Shown: positions 45,576 through 55,291, counted from the stretch's first letter. The stretch: 64,000 bases of DNA from Paenibacillus tianjinensis (GCF_017086365.1 NZ_CP070969.1:4340001-4404000), one strand, 5' to 3'. The notes: generated by a model not told the origin, from the sequence alone. Numbers and translations are program-made.

Positions 45576-47807
45576 CTATTGTTTCAATGCCGGAAGCGGC
45601 GTGAAGACAAAGTTAACCGGGAGGTTGCTTCCGGAAGCCACGGAGAATACGATATCTACCGGACCTTCATAATTGCCGGAGCGGTAGACTACAGCATTCA
45701 TATCCGAGCTGGACAAATTGCCCTTATTCGGCAGGTTGACAATAGTATTATTCACCATTAAGGAGCCAAGGTAATTCCCTCCGCGCGGGTTGAACGTAAT
45801 TAGTGTGTTTGGTGCAACGCGTTCGAGTCTGATTTTGTACAGCACACCGAAGTTTCCGGCATTGGATGCTGTGGTTCCGGTCATCGGATCCATACCAATC
45901 AGATTCAAGTCATTCTTGTTATCACCAAGCACAAGCTTAGCTTGAGTAGTGCCGACCACATCGCTCACATTAATGATCCGTGTGGAATTCGGGTAAGTTC
46001 CGCGGTTGTGCACGCCGTCACGGTCCAGAATCGGGAGTGTAGGCAGCAGAGCTACGGGGTCCTTACTTTCTTCAACCATCACCACATTGTATTGAACGGT
46101 AAGGTCACTGAATAGATCGGCACTAAGCGACAGTACTTCGCCAGGCTTCATAGACACTTTATTGATATCCGTCAGGATTGGCATGCTCTGGCCCGGCTGA
46201 AGCGTCACTGTGCTGTATTTTTCATTAGTCAGCATGGAAGTGTAATACTTCAGGATCGAGATTTTACCGGTATATTCCGGGGAAGTAACCGGACCGGCAA
46301 TCCCTGAATATTGCGTTGTAATGGTTGTCGGGTACAGATTGTTGTTGGTCGCGATAACATACAGCTTCTGTCTTGTAGACATATTGTTCATATGATGAAC
46401 CAGGAAGCGTGTCTTGCCGACCGCTGTTTCACGGTACAATATTCCTTCAGTATTAACAGTCTCCGGGCTGTTGCTGCGGATCAGTAAATAATCCTCGGAT
46501 GAAGTGGTATTATTCACATTTGTCAATCCAGGAATCATTCCGCCATCCATAGAAATAATGTCTCCCGGAATTGTAAACAGCTTCGCTACTTCGTCCTGGG
46601 TATATAATTGCTCGCTGGTAATATTAATGGTTTTCTCAAAAGTGCTGCTCAAACCGTGCTTATCGGTTACTTTCAATTGAATCGACACCGGACCTGGATT
46701 AAAGAAAGCCAAAGCGCGGTTCGTCCACTCAGCGGTCAGTGCCTCATTTTCCGGATCATAGCTTAAATCAGTAAGGGTTACCGGCTCACCCATCTTGTAC
46801 TCTTCTTTGTCGGTGGTGAAGTTAGCAACCGGCGGCTGGTTAGGCTGCAGCACATTAATCGTCACAGAGTAAGGGTCACTTAACACCCCGTTTGCATCCC
46901 GGACGGAGTAAGTCACTGTATAATACCCGGGCTGATCATACATATCCTGCTTATTACCGCTCCAGATTTCTTCAAGAATGGGTGTTCCATTTGGAGAAGA
47001 ACTAGTGGTTTTATAAGTTACAAAGGTCTGGCCTGCATAAATTTCCGTTGGCTGAACGCTAAAAGTAGCTGTCGGCTTCGTGTTTAGTGTCAGAATGACA
47101 CGTTTCCCTATGTTATCAACCGTATATGGAATCCCGAGCGCGTAGGTAATGGAGGTCAAAGGAACCATAAATGTTCCTTTATATTGGTAAGCCGGACCTT
47201 TCATCGTCACTTTGCTGCCGTTTACGGTATAAATTTTGCTGTCCGTTTTGAAACGCATCACACTGGTGCCTTTGGTAACAATAACTTCTTTAGTTTTGTA
47301 ATCATAGGTGTAACTCACACCCACCATCTCCACCATAGCGCGAATGGAGACATAGGATACTCCGTATTTGACAGCCATCGGCTGGTTGGCCAGATACGGG
47401 GTGCCGTTCTTGTACATTTTATTGCTGTTCATCATAAGTATAAGCTGATTGGAGGTTGCTGCATAAACGGCCGTCACTGTGTTTACCGGCTGGGTATTAA
47501 TCCCTTCAGTCGCAGCGGGAACTGCAGGCTCCGACGGAACCGGGGTCACTGCCGGGGTCACCGCCGGGGTTGTTGTTGCCGTAGGATTCGGGGTTGCTGT
47601 TGGTGTAACCGTTCCGGCTGGAACTTCACTTGGCAGCGGATCGGTAGCCTCCGGCTGAAGCGTCACCTCAGACACCTGAGCAGCTTCTGCTGCATAAACA
47701 GTGCTGGATACCCCTGCGGTACTGACCGGTACGGCAAACGCCGGAACGGCTGCTGCAGCTTGCGATACAACCAATGCAGCGACTAATGTTAGTTTTTTCA
47801 AATTCAT
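45576..47807 (-). CDS. Secreted surface protein with copper-amine-oxidase-like stalk domain
   Basis: 743 residues. Signal peptide (LTLVAALVVSQAAAAVPAFA), a TPTATPNPTATT-type linker rich in Pro and Thr (about 60-95), a stalk domain (about 120-245, VSYVSIRAMVEMVGVSYTYD, GTFMVPLTSITYALGIPYTV), two Ig/PKD-like segments (about 250-400, QPPVANFTTDKEEYKMGEPV) and a long beta-rich region to the C-terminus. No catalytic motif found. Probably a cell-surface or exported structural protein. Confidence 0.7.
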   Translation of the reverse strand: MNLKKLTLVAALVVSQAAAAVPAFAVPVSTAGVSSTVYAAEAAQVSEVTLQPEATDPLPSEVPAGTVTPTATPNPTATTTPAVTPAVTPVPSEPAVPAATEGINTQPVNTVTAVYAATSNQLILMMNSNKMYKNGTPYLANQPMAVKYGVSYVSIRAMVEMVGVSYTYDYKTKEVIVTKGTSVMRFKTDSKIYTVNGSKVTMKGPAYQYKGTFMVPLTSITYALGIPYTVDNIGKRVILTLNTKPTATFSVQPTEIYAGQTFVTYKTTSSSPNGTPILEEIWSGNKQDMYDQPGYYTVTYSVRDANGVLSDPYSVTINVLQPNQPPVANFTTDKEEYKMGEPVTLTDLSYDPENEALTAEWTNRALAFFNPGPVSIQLKVTDKHGLSSTFEKTINITSEQLYTQDEVAKLFTIPGDIISMDGGMIPGLTNVNNTTSSEDYLLIRSNSPETVNTEGILYRETAVGKTRFLVHHMNNMSTRQKLYVIATNNNLYPTTITTQYSGIAGPVTSPEYTGKISILKYYTSMLTNEKYSTVTLQPGQSMPILTDINKVSMKPGEVLSLSADLFSDLTVQYNVVMVEESKDPVALLPTLPILDRDGVHNRGTYPNSTRIINVSDVVGTTQAKLVLGDNKNDLNLIGMDPMTGTTASNAGNFGVLYKIRLERVAPNTLITFNPRGGNYLGSLMVNNTIVNLPNKGNLSSSDMNAVVYRSGNYEGPVDIVFSVASGSNLPVNFVFTPLPALKQ

Positions 47808-47887
47808 GGTATGACTCCTTCTGCTCCCATTTGTAGTCTATAAGGCAGTAATTTATCTCTCTGATCCTTATATTCCCCGCATAACAT
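47804..47887 (-). CDS. Possible 27-codon leader peptide upstream of the surface protein
   Basis: ATG 47887 has GAGGAGG three bases upstream and opens a 27-codon frame (MLCGEYKDQRDKLLPYRLQM...). Its stop overlaps the ATG of the surface protein gene (ATGA), so it could couple translation. The spacing is short and the peptide is not recognised, so this is tentative. Confidence 0.3.
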   Translation of the reverse strand: MLCGEYKDQRDKLLPYRLQMGAEGVIP

Positions 47888-48225
47888 AATCCTCCTCAAA
47901 AAACAGGAGGTGATGTTTTGCCACGCCCATTTTACAAAACATAGTATTAGACGCATCGAACCTCAAAAAGTTTCATTCACTGCAAATAAAAAATAACTTG
48001 AAAATACATTTTTTACTTCACCTTACAGTTACCTGCTAAGAAGTACCGCAGCCACCCAACTCCATCTCACAGAACCTAGATCATACCATTGACTGCCATT
48101 TCAGTAAACACTTTTGCCTATGCGCTTCAAACAACAAAGACGATTCCCCTTAAACAGTAAGGTTAATCGTCTTCTCCAGTTAGCATTTAAGTAAATCTGC
48201 CATCTGATTGTCCGGGACACAGGTT
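47808..48225. other. Divergent intergenic region with back-to-back SD palindrome
   Basis: 418 bases. CCTCCT-CAAAAAAC-AGGAGG (47891-47910) puts a strong SD on both strands. On the plus strand AGGAGGTGATGT is followed at seven bases by TTG and a nine-codon frame incl. stop (47918-47944, MPRPFYKT). The rest to 48130 shows nothing clear; the response regulator's terminator closes the region. Confidence 0.45.
48136..48173 (-). terminator. Terminator of the sugar two-component/ABC locus
   Basis: AAAGACGATT pairs with AATCGTCTT, with inner CCTT/AAGG; 53 bases after the response regulator stop. The T tract (TTTGTTG on minus) is short. Confidence 0.65.
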
Positions 48226-49017
48226 TCACTGCTTCTCCGGGCGCTTCTTCTGATCACGGTATTCTTTGGGCGTCATTCCCGTCTGCTTCTGAAACACCTT
48301 GGTAAAATAACGCCGCTCCTGATACCCCACACCCGAGCTGATCGCCGTAATGCTCTTGTCCGTGCTGGAAAGCATGAATTTGGCGGCTTCAATCCGCTGC
48401 TGGGTAACATATTCCACGAAAGTCATCGCAAAACGGTTCTTGAACAACAGGCAGAAATAGCTGCTGCTGATACCGATCCTGCCCGCGACCTCCTCTATGC
48501 CGAGATCATAGCTCAGCCGTTCGGAAATTATTTTTGCCGCCAGATTCATCAGCTGATCCGGAGTTTTTTTGGCCGAATCCTCTGCGGCAGGCAGCTCCTG
48601 AAACAACGGGATGCTGTTGTACAATTTGTCCTTATACTGCCTGTTGCGGATTTGCGTACCGATTTCACGCACCTTGTTGCCAAGCTCTCCATAATGAATC
48701 GGCTTGCAGATATACTCTTTCACCCCAAGCCGGATGGCTTCTCTGGCGTAATCGAATTCCTGATATCCGCTCAGCAGCAGCACTTCACTCTCCAGCCCCA
48801 TTTCCCGCAGCTTGCCAATGAACGTCAGTCCGTCCATCACCGGCATGCGGATATCACAAAGCACAAGATCCGGCGCTTCCTCCTCAGCAATCCTCAGTGC
48901 CTCCATGCCGCTGCGCGCCATGCCTGCAACTTCCATCCCCATCTCCTGCCACGGCAGCACTTTGTTGAGATTGTTAAGGATAGGGGCTTCATCGTCAACC
49001 AATAATACTTTTAGCAT
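48226..49017 (-). CDS. YesN-type response regulator with AraC output domain
   Basis: 263 residues: receiver domain with phospho-acceptor Asp in LVLCDIRMPVMDGL, and AraC/XylS helix-turn-helix pair at the C-terminus (DLGIEEVAGRIGISSSYFC, SVGYQ-type GVGYQERRYFTKVFQKQTGM). Overlaps the sensor kinase gene by 23 bases. Expected to activate the sugar ABC genes upstream in the cluster. Confidence 0.92.
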   Translation of the reverse strand: MLKVLLVDDEAPILNNLNKVLPWQEMGMEVAGMARSGMEALRIAEEEAPDLVLCDIRMPVMDGLTFIGKLREMGLESEVLLLSGYQEFDYAREAIRLGVKEYICKPIHYGELGNKVREIGTQIRNRQYKDKLYNSIPLFQELPAAEDSAKKTPDQLMNLAAKIISERLSYDLGIEEVAGRIGISSSYFCLLFKNRFAMTFVEYVTQQRIEAAKFMLSSTDKSITAISSGVGYQERRYFTKVFQKQTGMTPKEYRDQKKRPEKQ

Positions 49018-50848
49018 AATGATCTTCCCCCTGCTCGTATTTAGGTATGACGCATTGGATAATCGTACCCTCACCGGGGCTGGCACAAATGAAAATCCCG
49101 TATCTGTCGCCGTATTCAATCCGGATCCTGTCAGCTACACTCCGTACGCCAAGCCCTCTCCGTTCCTGGTGAATGACCTGTTCCGCCTGGCCGCCCGTAC
49201 TCTGCTCCGCCGAATCATTGATCATGTACTGGAACATAGAGAGCTGGGCGGAAGTCATGCCGATTCCGTTATCCTCTATTCTCAGAATTAGATTCCCCTG
49301 ATCCTCCCAGCCCTTCACGCTAACCCGGCCATGATAGCCGATCCCCTCGAACCCGTGCTGGATGCTGTTCTCCACAAGCGGCTGCAGCGTCAGCTTAAGA
49401 ATCCCACATTTCATAAGCTCCTCCGGAATATCGATCTCATAATCGAATACATCCTCGAAGCGGAATTTTTGGATATCAAGGTAATTTCGCAAATGGGTGA
49501 CTTCCTCCTGTAGGGTGATTTCATCCCTGTCCTGAATGCTGATTCGCAAAATGCTGGCCAGACGGTAGACCATTTCACTGACTTTGCTTCCTTCGTTCTG
49601 GACGGCGAGCACATTAATAGATTCCAGTGTATTAAACAGAAAATGCGGTTTAATCTGCGCCTGCAGGACGCGCATTTCCGCCTGGTTTTTCCGCCGCTGC
49701 TCCACCTGAATGCGATTGAACAGCATATTAATTTTGTCCATCAGATCGTTGATCCCTTTGGCCAGCAGCGTCATCTCGTCATTGCCCTTCTCCTCAACCC
49801 GTGTCGTGAGATCACCATCCTCAACCCGGCGCATAAAGCGGACAATAACAGCAATTCCGCCGGTAATCCGGTTCATGAAGAACAGGTTGAAAATGACCGC
49901 CGCCAGAAAACACAGGAATATCACAGCGACAAACCAGCGGGCAAATACAGTAACTTCACGGGATAAAGAACCCCATGAGGTCACCGAAACAAGGCTCCAT
50001 GGATAGTCCTTCAGATGATAAACAGACAGAATGCTCTTCTCTCCGCCAAATTGTGTTTTGAAGCTCTGAAAGCCTGGCTTATAGGTAATATGCTTAGTGG
50101 TAAAAGAGCTTAAGCTCTGGCCGTCCAGATTGCGGTCCGGGTCGAGCAGTATCATTCCGTCATCATTCACAAGCATAAACGAAACCTTCTGGTTACTGCC
50201 GCCAATTTTCAAATTACGGAAGATGGATTCGAACTCCCAGTTTTTGATCTGTACTACAAGAATACCGATATTCTGAAAGAAGCTCAGCTCTTTGATCAGC
50301 CGGATTTGCGTAAATACCGCTTCTGTTCCGGTCAGTTCAGGATACTCATGCGGGGCCAGCCATTTCGGCACTCCGTTTAGCTCCATAACCTCCTGGTACA
50401 GTGCACTCCCTTTGAATTTGTCATAGGGTAGCGTCCGGAAATTTTCTTTGGTGAAGACCGAGACAATCTCTGAGCTGCCTTTTCCATTAAAATTGTACAG
50501 AAAGGCGTAACTGATCGAAGGATGGTTATAGAGAAGGCTACGGAAATTGCGCTGGCTGGCATTCAGACTGAGCTGTTCGGCATCGGTCAAATCCTGCTTG
50601 GAGGGATCATCCGCACTAAGCGCCATATGAAAAACGGAGGTGGCAATTCCGTTGTCCGTTACATTGTTCATATCCTTGAAAACATTGGAAATGCTGTAGC
50701 TGATCGCTTTGAGTGAATACTCCGACTGCTGGCTGTATTTCTTCTCAATGGAATTATAAGTTACGAAGAACATAATCATGCCAAGGATAAATAACGGAAT
50801 AATAATCAGACCCAAAAAGGCTGTGAACAATTTATAGCGCAAATTCAT
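48995..50848 (-). CDS. YesM-type sensor histidine kinase
   Basis: 617 residues: membrane helix (about 8-30), extracytoplasmic Cache-like sensor (about 35-290), second helix (about 300-325), HAMP (MRRVEDGDLTTRVEEKG), His-kinase box AQIKPHFLFNTLESIN and HATPase_c with LQPLVENSIQHGFEG, IEDNGIGM and GLGVRSVADRI. Likely senses a sugar or its binding protein. It lies just downstream of the permease genes. Confidence 0.93.
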   Translation of the reverse strand: MNLRYKLFTAFLGLIIIPLFILGMIMFFVTYNSIEKKYSQQSEYSLKAISYSISNVFKDMNNVTDNGIATSVFHMALSADDPSKQDLTDAEQLSLNASQRNFRSLLYNHPSISYAFLYNFNGKGSSEIVSVFTKENFRTLPYDKFKGSALYQEVMELNGVPKWLAPHEYPELTGTEAVFTQIRLIKELSFFQNIGILVVQIKNWEFESIFRNLKIGGSNQKVSFMLVNDDGMILLDPDRNLDGQSLSSFTTKHITYKPGFQSFKTQFGGEKSILSVYHLKDYPWSLVSVTSWGSLSREVTVFARWFVAVIFLCFLAAVIFNLFFMNRITGGIAVIVRFMRRVEDGDLTTRVEEKGNDEMTLLAKGINDLMDKINMLFNRIQVEQRRKNQAEMRVLQAQIKPHFLFNTLESINVLAVQNEGSKVSEMVYRLASILRISIQDRDEITLQEEVTHLRNYLDIQKFRFEDVFDYEIDIPEELMKCGILKLTLQPLVENSIQHGFEGIGYHGRVSVKGWEDQGNLILRIEDNGIGMTSAQLSMFQYMINDSAEQSTGGQAEQVIHQERRGLGVRSVADRIRIEYGDRYGIFICASPGEGTIIQCVIPKYEQGEDHYAKSIIG

Positions 50849-50875
50849 CGGCTGCGCTCCTGACTGTGATTAAGG

Positions 50876-51706
50876 TTATCCTTTTACGCTGCCTGCCGTT
50901 ACGCCTTCAATTATTTTCTCCTGCAAAACAGCATAGATAATGACCACCGGCAATACGCTGTAGACAATACCGGCAGACATCTGCGCATAGTTCATCTGAT
51001 ACTGATCACGGAATTGGACCATTCCCACCGGAAGCGTGCGCAGCTCATCATTCGAAAGAAAATAGTTAGCCAGCAAAAATTCATTCCAATTTCCCAGGAA
51101 ATTGACGATGAACACTGTAACCATGGCGGGAACCGTCAGAGGTACAATAATCTTAGCAAAGATGCCCGGAGCCTTCAACCCATCCATTACCGCCGCTTCC
51201 TCAATTTCACTGGGCAGAGATCGCATAAAGGCGGCCAGAATGATAATTGTAAACGGAATTGCATTGGCAATATAAGGGATAATAAGTGCCCAATGCGAGT
51301 TCAAAATATGCAGCTTCCGTACAATGGTATAAATCGGCAGCATCAGCGCATTATTCGGAATCAGCATCCCAATCAATACCAGCGAGAACAGGATTGTGTT
51401 CCATTTCCCCTGGCGCATCCGTGTGACCGCGAAGGCAAACATCGAAGCCAGCAGGATCGATACTACCGAGGCCAGGACCGAAATGTACAAGCTGTTAAAA
51501 AAGTACGTGCTGATCTTAGCGTTTACCCACGCCTCTACATAGTTGTTAAACACAAACTCCTTCGGGATGCCGAATGGATTCAGGGCGATCGAATTATTGT
51601 CCTTTTTCACGGAGGAGAAGAGTACGAATAAGAACGGAAAAAGAACCACTAAAAGATAGCCGAGCAGCGCGATATGGGGCAGACTTTTCTTCAAGGTACG
51701 CGGCAT
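50876..51706 (-). CDS. Sugar ABC transporter permease (LplC/AraQ type)
   Basis: 276 residues, six membrane helices, CUT1 family. The EAA loop is EIEEAAVMDGLKAPGIFAKI. Terminal VTAGSVKG is typical of the LplC branch. Start overlaps the previous stop (TGATG). Confidence 0.9.
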   Translation of the reverse strand: MPRTLKKSLPHIALLGYLLVVLFPFLFVLFSSVKKDNNSIALNPFGIPKEFVFNNYVEAWVNAKISTYFFNSLYISVLASVVSILLASMFAFAVTRMRQGKWNTILFSLVLIGMLIPNNALMLPIYTIVRKLHILNSHWALIIPYIANAIPFTIIILAAFMRSLPSEIEEAAVMDGLKAPGIFAKIIVPLTVPAMVTVFIVNFLGNWNEFLLANYFLSNDELRTLPVGMVQFRDQYQMNYAQMSAGIVYSVLPVVIIYAVLQEKIIEGVTAGSVKG

Positions 51707-52590
51707 CAGTATTCAATCCTTTCACTACGCCGGTTAAACAGCAGCTGATATAACGCCGTAACAACAAGCGTAAACACGAAGATTAGGACCGCAATGGTGT
51801 TGCCGTAACCGTATTTAAAGTTGGTAATGGCATATTTAATCATATAGGTGGCCATGACTTCTGTTGAGCCCGCCGGTCCGCCTTTGGTCATAACAATAAC
51901 AATATCGGCAGCCTTCATCGCCCCAGCGATGGAAAGCATAATCACCACAGAAATAATCGGCACGATCAGCGGCAGAGTAATGCGGGTAGCCCGCTGGAAG
52001 CCGGTAGCACCATCAATCGCTGCTGCCTCATCGAGCTCACTGGGAATGGAGAGGATTGCCGCCAGCACCATAACGATGTAGAATCCGGTCCATTGCCAGG
52101 CATTTGTAATCAGAATCGACAGCATGGCAAAACGCTCATCCGACAGCCAATAAATCGGCTCCACCCCGAACAGCCCCAGAAGCTTGTTGAACAGACCAAT
52201 ATTAGGCTCATAAATAAATCCCCACAGAATACCGATTACTGCGGTGGACATAATGGAAGGCATAAATACGGCTGTTTTATATAATCCTTTGAGCTTCTTC
52301 ACATTGGCAATCAATAAAGAGAAGAAGACAATCAGTGGAACCTGTATAAATACGGAAAAGAGGATGAACCAGCCGTTATTCTTCACAGAGACCCAGAAGC
52401 GATCATCGCCGAGCGCCTTCTTGAAATTGTCCAGCCCGGTATATTTGACGGTATCTGATACGCCGTTCCAACTGGTGAAGCTATAATAGATTGAACTGAA
52501 GATCGGGTAGATGAAGAATACAAAGAACAATGTAAGTGCAGGAATTACGAACAGGATGAAGACCAAGGGGTTTCTGAGTGCTTTATTCAT
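51706..52590 (-). CDS. Sugar ABC transporter permease (LplB/UgpA type)
   Basis: 294 residues from ATG 52590 (SD CGGAGGT), six helices, first PLVFILFVIPALTLFFVFFI. EAA loop ELDEAAAIDGATGFQRATRI. Partner of the LplC-type permease and the binding protein. No ATPase gene is present, so a shared MsmX-like ATPase elsewhere is expected. Confidence 0.92.
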   Translation of the reverse strand: MNKALRNPLVFILFVIPALTLFFVFFIYPIFSSIYYSFTSWNGVSDTVKYTGLDNFKKALGDDRFWVSVKNNGWFILFSVFIQVPLIVFFSLLIANVKKLKGLYKTAVFMPSIMSTAVIGILWGFIYEPNIGLFNKLLGLFGVEPIYWLSDERFAMLSILITNAWQWTGFYIVMVLAAILSIPSELDEAAAIDGATGFQRATRITLPLIVPIISVVIMLSIAGAMKAADIVIVMTKGGPAGSTEVMATYMIKYAITNFKYGYGNTIAVLIFVFTLVVTALYQLLFNRRSERIEY

Positions 52591-52640
52591 GACTACCTCC
52601 GATAGCTTTGACATCTGGAAAAGATTAGGCCGGAGTGTAA

Positions 52641-52674
52641 AAATGTACCCTGGAGCAAGCACCAGGGTACATTT
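52641..52674 (-). terminator. Intercistronic hairpin after the binding protein gene
   Basis: AAATGTACCCTGG and CCAGGGTACATTT form a perfect 13-bp stem over eight bases, followed on the minus strand by five T. It would terminate most transcripts after the binding protein, giving more of it than of the permeases. Confidence 0.8.
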
Positions 52675-52687
52675 CATTGGCTGCTGC

Positions 52688-54091
52688 TTACTCCACTGCT
52701 GCGTTCGCTTCTTCCTGAACCTTCTGCAGCGCTTCACCCATCTTCTCAGGTGTAGTCTGACCGCCGATCAGCTTCTGAATTTGAATATTGCTGATTTCGG
52801 TCGTTACATCCGCCTGTACCAGAGAGTCGAATGCCGGGAAGGAAGACTCCGAGCTGTTTAGCACCGCCACAATTTCACTCATCAGATCATCAGTGATATT
52901 CTTGTTCAGCACCGCCTGATCAATCTTCATCGCCGGAAGCACACCGTCTTCCACCAATCCGCGCAACTGCATTTCTTCATTGTACATATTTTTGATGAAA
53001 GACTTCACTGCGGCAAGCTGACGTTCGTCTTCACCTGCGGAAGCGGAGAAGCCATAGCCATTGTTCACGTCACGCATCAGGGCCGTCTGATCGCCTACCC
53101 CGCCTTCGACTGCAGGAATATTGAAGAACCCTACTTTACCGATCAGCCCTTCGCCGGATTGACCAGCCTTGAATACAGAGGATTTCCAGGTTCCGTCATA
53201 CATCAGAATCGCTTCACCGCTAGTGAACTGGGTGGTATATTCAGCATATTCGAACCCGAGCTCACCTTTTTTGAAGTAGCCTTTGTCGACCCATTCCTTG
53301 TATTTGGCGAACCCTTTCACAACATTAGGATCATTCCACTTCGCTTCACCTGTGGCAAATTTCGCCGTTACATCCGGACCCGCATACCGTGACCACAGAT
53401 GGTTAGCCAGCATCAAGGGTACCCAACCGGCCTTGGACGCGCCCGCCATCGGCACTTTGCCGTCAGCCTTAATATCAGCCAGCTGCTGTTCCAGTTCAGC
53501 GAAAGTAGTAGGAGCTTTCCAGCCCTTGCTTGCATAATATTCTTTATTATAGAAGAATCCTTCACCCGAACCGCCAATCGGTAGTCCATAGATTTTGCCC
53601 TCATAAGTAAACGGATCCAGATTGGAGAATTTATCCTTGATACCGAGCTCTTCGAGGATCGGAGTAAGATCTAGCAGCTTGCCTTCTTTCGCGTAGATCT
53701 TGGAATCAGGGCTGCCGAACAGGTCGAAAATTTCCGGTGGATTACCGGCGGCCATTTCACCGCGCAGCTTTTCTTTGCGGTTCACATCCGAATCCACACC
53801 ATCCAGCTTGAAGGTCAGACCCGGCACCTCTTCCTGCACTTTGCCGACGACATCTTCCAGAATCGCCAGGCGTTTTTGTTTATCTGCACCTACCTGAGTA
53901 TGACGGATCGTCATTTCAAAAGGCTCCGTGTTCACCGGTTCTTCTGTAGCCGGGGCATTGGTTGCAGCAGTCCCGCTGTTAGTTGCAGCGGCTTCGCCAT
54001 TGTTGCCTGCATTATTATTATTGCCGCAAGCCGTCAGTAGAGCTGAGGTGACAAACATTAGGGACAAGAGCATTGTTATACTTTTTCTCAT
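52688..54091 (-). CDS. Sugar-binding lipoprotein of ABC importer
   Basis: 467 residues, family 1 solute-binding protein. Lipobox SALLTACG (Cys22), a Thr/Ala/Glu-rich linker, then the two-lobe binding fold (IYGLPIGGSGEGFFYNKEYY, EAILMYDGTWKSSVF, FSASAGEDERQLAAVKSFI). Substrate not predictable beyond oligosaccharide or monosaccharide. First gene of the operon, behind a cre site. Confidence 0.92.
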   Translation of the reverse strand: MRKSITMLLSLMFVTSALLTACGNNNNAGNNGEAAATNSGTAATNAPATEEPVNTEPFEMTIRHTQVGADKQKRLAILEDVVGKVQEEVPGLTFKLDGVDSDVNRKEKLRGEMAAGNPPEIFDLFGSPDSKIYAKEGKLLDLTPILEELGIKDKFSNLDPFTYEGKIYGLPIGGSGEGFFYNKEYYASKGWKAPTTFAELEQQLADIKADGKVPMAGASKAGWVPLMLANHLWSRYAGPDVTAKFATGEAKWNDPNVVKGFAKYKEWVDKGYFKKGELGFEYAEYTTQFTSGEAILMYDGTWKSSVFKAGQSGEGLIGKVGFFNIPAVEGGVGDQTALMRDVNNGYGFSASAGEDERQLAAVKSFIKNMYNEEMQLRGLVEDGVLPAMKIDQAVLNKNITDDLMSEIVAVLNSSESSFPAFDSLVQADVTTEISNIQIQKLIGGQTTPEKMGEALQKVQEEANAAVE

Positions 54092-54207
54092 TACGGGTGA
54101 CCCTCCCTGGTTAATGATTTATGATTTCCCTTACAACTCTTATTATAGAAAACAGACTTTGTAATCGTAAGGTTAAGATTCATCTACAATAGGGATAAAA
54201 ACCTCTA

Positions 54208-54223
54208 ATGTAAGCGAATACAA
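54208..54223. promoter_or_regulatory. cre site (CcpA)
   Basis: ATGTAAGCGAATACAA fits the catabolite-responsive element consensus WTGNAANCGNWWNCAW at every position. It is 117 bases upstream of the sugar-binding protein start, so carbon catabolite control is likely. Confidence 0.75.
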
Positions 54224-54354
54224 CAGTATTTAGTCACATATTAAGTTATATTTAGTGACATAATATTAAAAATCCAATAAAATCACAACTTCTTTTTGTC
54301 ATAAAACCTATACACATTGGGGGATACCTCTACATATCCCCCTTAACCGGACAG

Positions 54355-54398
54355 CAAAAAACCGTTCCCGCAGTATGTTAGCTACTGTCAGGAACGGC
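54355..54398 (-). terminator. pflA terminator
   Basis: CCGTTCC (54362-54368) with GGAACGG (54391-54397), extended by GCAGTA/TACTGT; six T follow on the minus strand. Confidence 0.8.
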
Positions 54399-54416
54399 TT
54401 CATTTAAATGCATTCA

Positions 54417-55157
54417 TTACTTTACCAAAGCTGTCTCTTGACGTCCTTCTTCGATCAGCCGGTAAGCGCGCTGCACTTCCTCTTCTGTCGGTGAAGGTAC
54501 CCCTTCAAGCTCATAGGGACGGCCAAGTTCTTGCCATTTATAGATCCCCATCTGATGATACGGCAGGATTTCAAACTTCTCAACACCGTTCAGGGTTCCG
54601 ATGAACCGGCCAAGATTCAGCAGGTCTTCTTCCTTGTTATGAATGCCGGGAACATACACATGGCGGATCCACATTTTACGGTTATGATCAGAGAGCCAGC
54701 GGGCCAATTTCAAAGTTCGGTCATTCGATTTGCCGGTCAGCTTGATATGCGCTTCATCGTCGATATGCTTAAGATCCAATAATACAAGATCAGTAACATC
54801 TAGCAAATCACTGATTTTTGAACCGTCATTATAGCCGTTGGTGTCCAACGTTGTATGCAGATTCCAGCGTTTCTTTACTTCTGTGAACAGCTGCTTCACA
54901 AAATGCGCCTGCAGTGTAGGCTCACCGCCGGAAACCGTCAATCCGCCGCCGGAAGAGCGATAATAGTTAATATAAGGCTCAATTTCAGCCAGTACATCTT
55001 CGAGGCTCATTTCTTTGCCTTCATTAAGACCCCATGTATCCGGATTATGACAGTACTGACACTTCAATAGGCATCCCTGCATAAACAGGACAAATCGAAT
55101 TCCGGGTCCGTCTACAGTACCAAAGGTTTCTAAGGAATGTATATGTCCATTAGCCAT
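54417..55157 (-). CDS. pflA: Pyruvate formate-lyase activating enzyme
   Basis: 246 residues, the E. coli length. Radical SAM motif GCLLKCQYCHNPDTW, then SGGEPTLQ and LDLKHIDDEAHIKLTGKSND. Makes the glycyl radical on PflB under anaerobic conditions. ATG 55157 has AGAGGAAG upstream. Confidence 0.95.
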   Translation of the reverse strand: MANGHIHSLETFGTVDGPGIRFVLFMQGCLLKCQYCHNPDTWGLNEGKEMSLEDVLAEIEPYINYYRSSGGGLTVSGGEPTLQAHFVKQLFTEVKKRWNLHTTLDTNGYNDGSKISDLLDVTDLVLLDLKHIDDEAHIKLTGKSNDRTLKLARWLSDHNRKMWIRHVYVPGIHNKEEDLLNLGRFIGTLNGVEKFEILPYHQMGIYKWQELGRPYELEGVPSPTEEEVQRAYRLIEEGRQETALVK

Positions 55158-55214
55158 ATGATGACTTCCTCTCAAAAAAAGCTTAAAATTTTAATGATTT
55201 TTTAGCAAGATTTT

Positions 55215-55237
55215 ACCGCCCCTGAACCAAGGGCGGT
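55215..55237 (-). other. Hairpin between pflB and pflA
   Basis: ACCGCCC pairs with GGGCGGT, with a poor T tract on the minus strand. Probably a processing or attenuation point, giving less pflA than pflB. Confidence 0.45.
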
Positions 55238-55291
55238 ATCACCTCATAGCTATTGCTAATATACAAAGACTATATTACTCAGTTCTTTATA

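Larger units (their letters stand above)
54092..54416. other. Promoter region of the sugar ABC operon
   Basis: 325 bases. AT-rich around 54230-54300. Holds the cre site, a second perfect hairpin GGGGGATA/TATCCCCC (54319-54342) of unknown role, and the pflA terminator. Confidence 0.5.
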
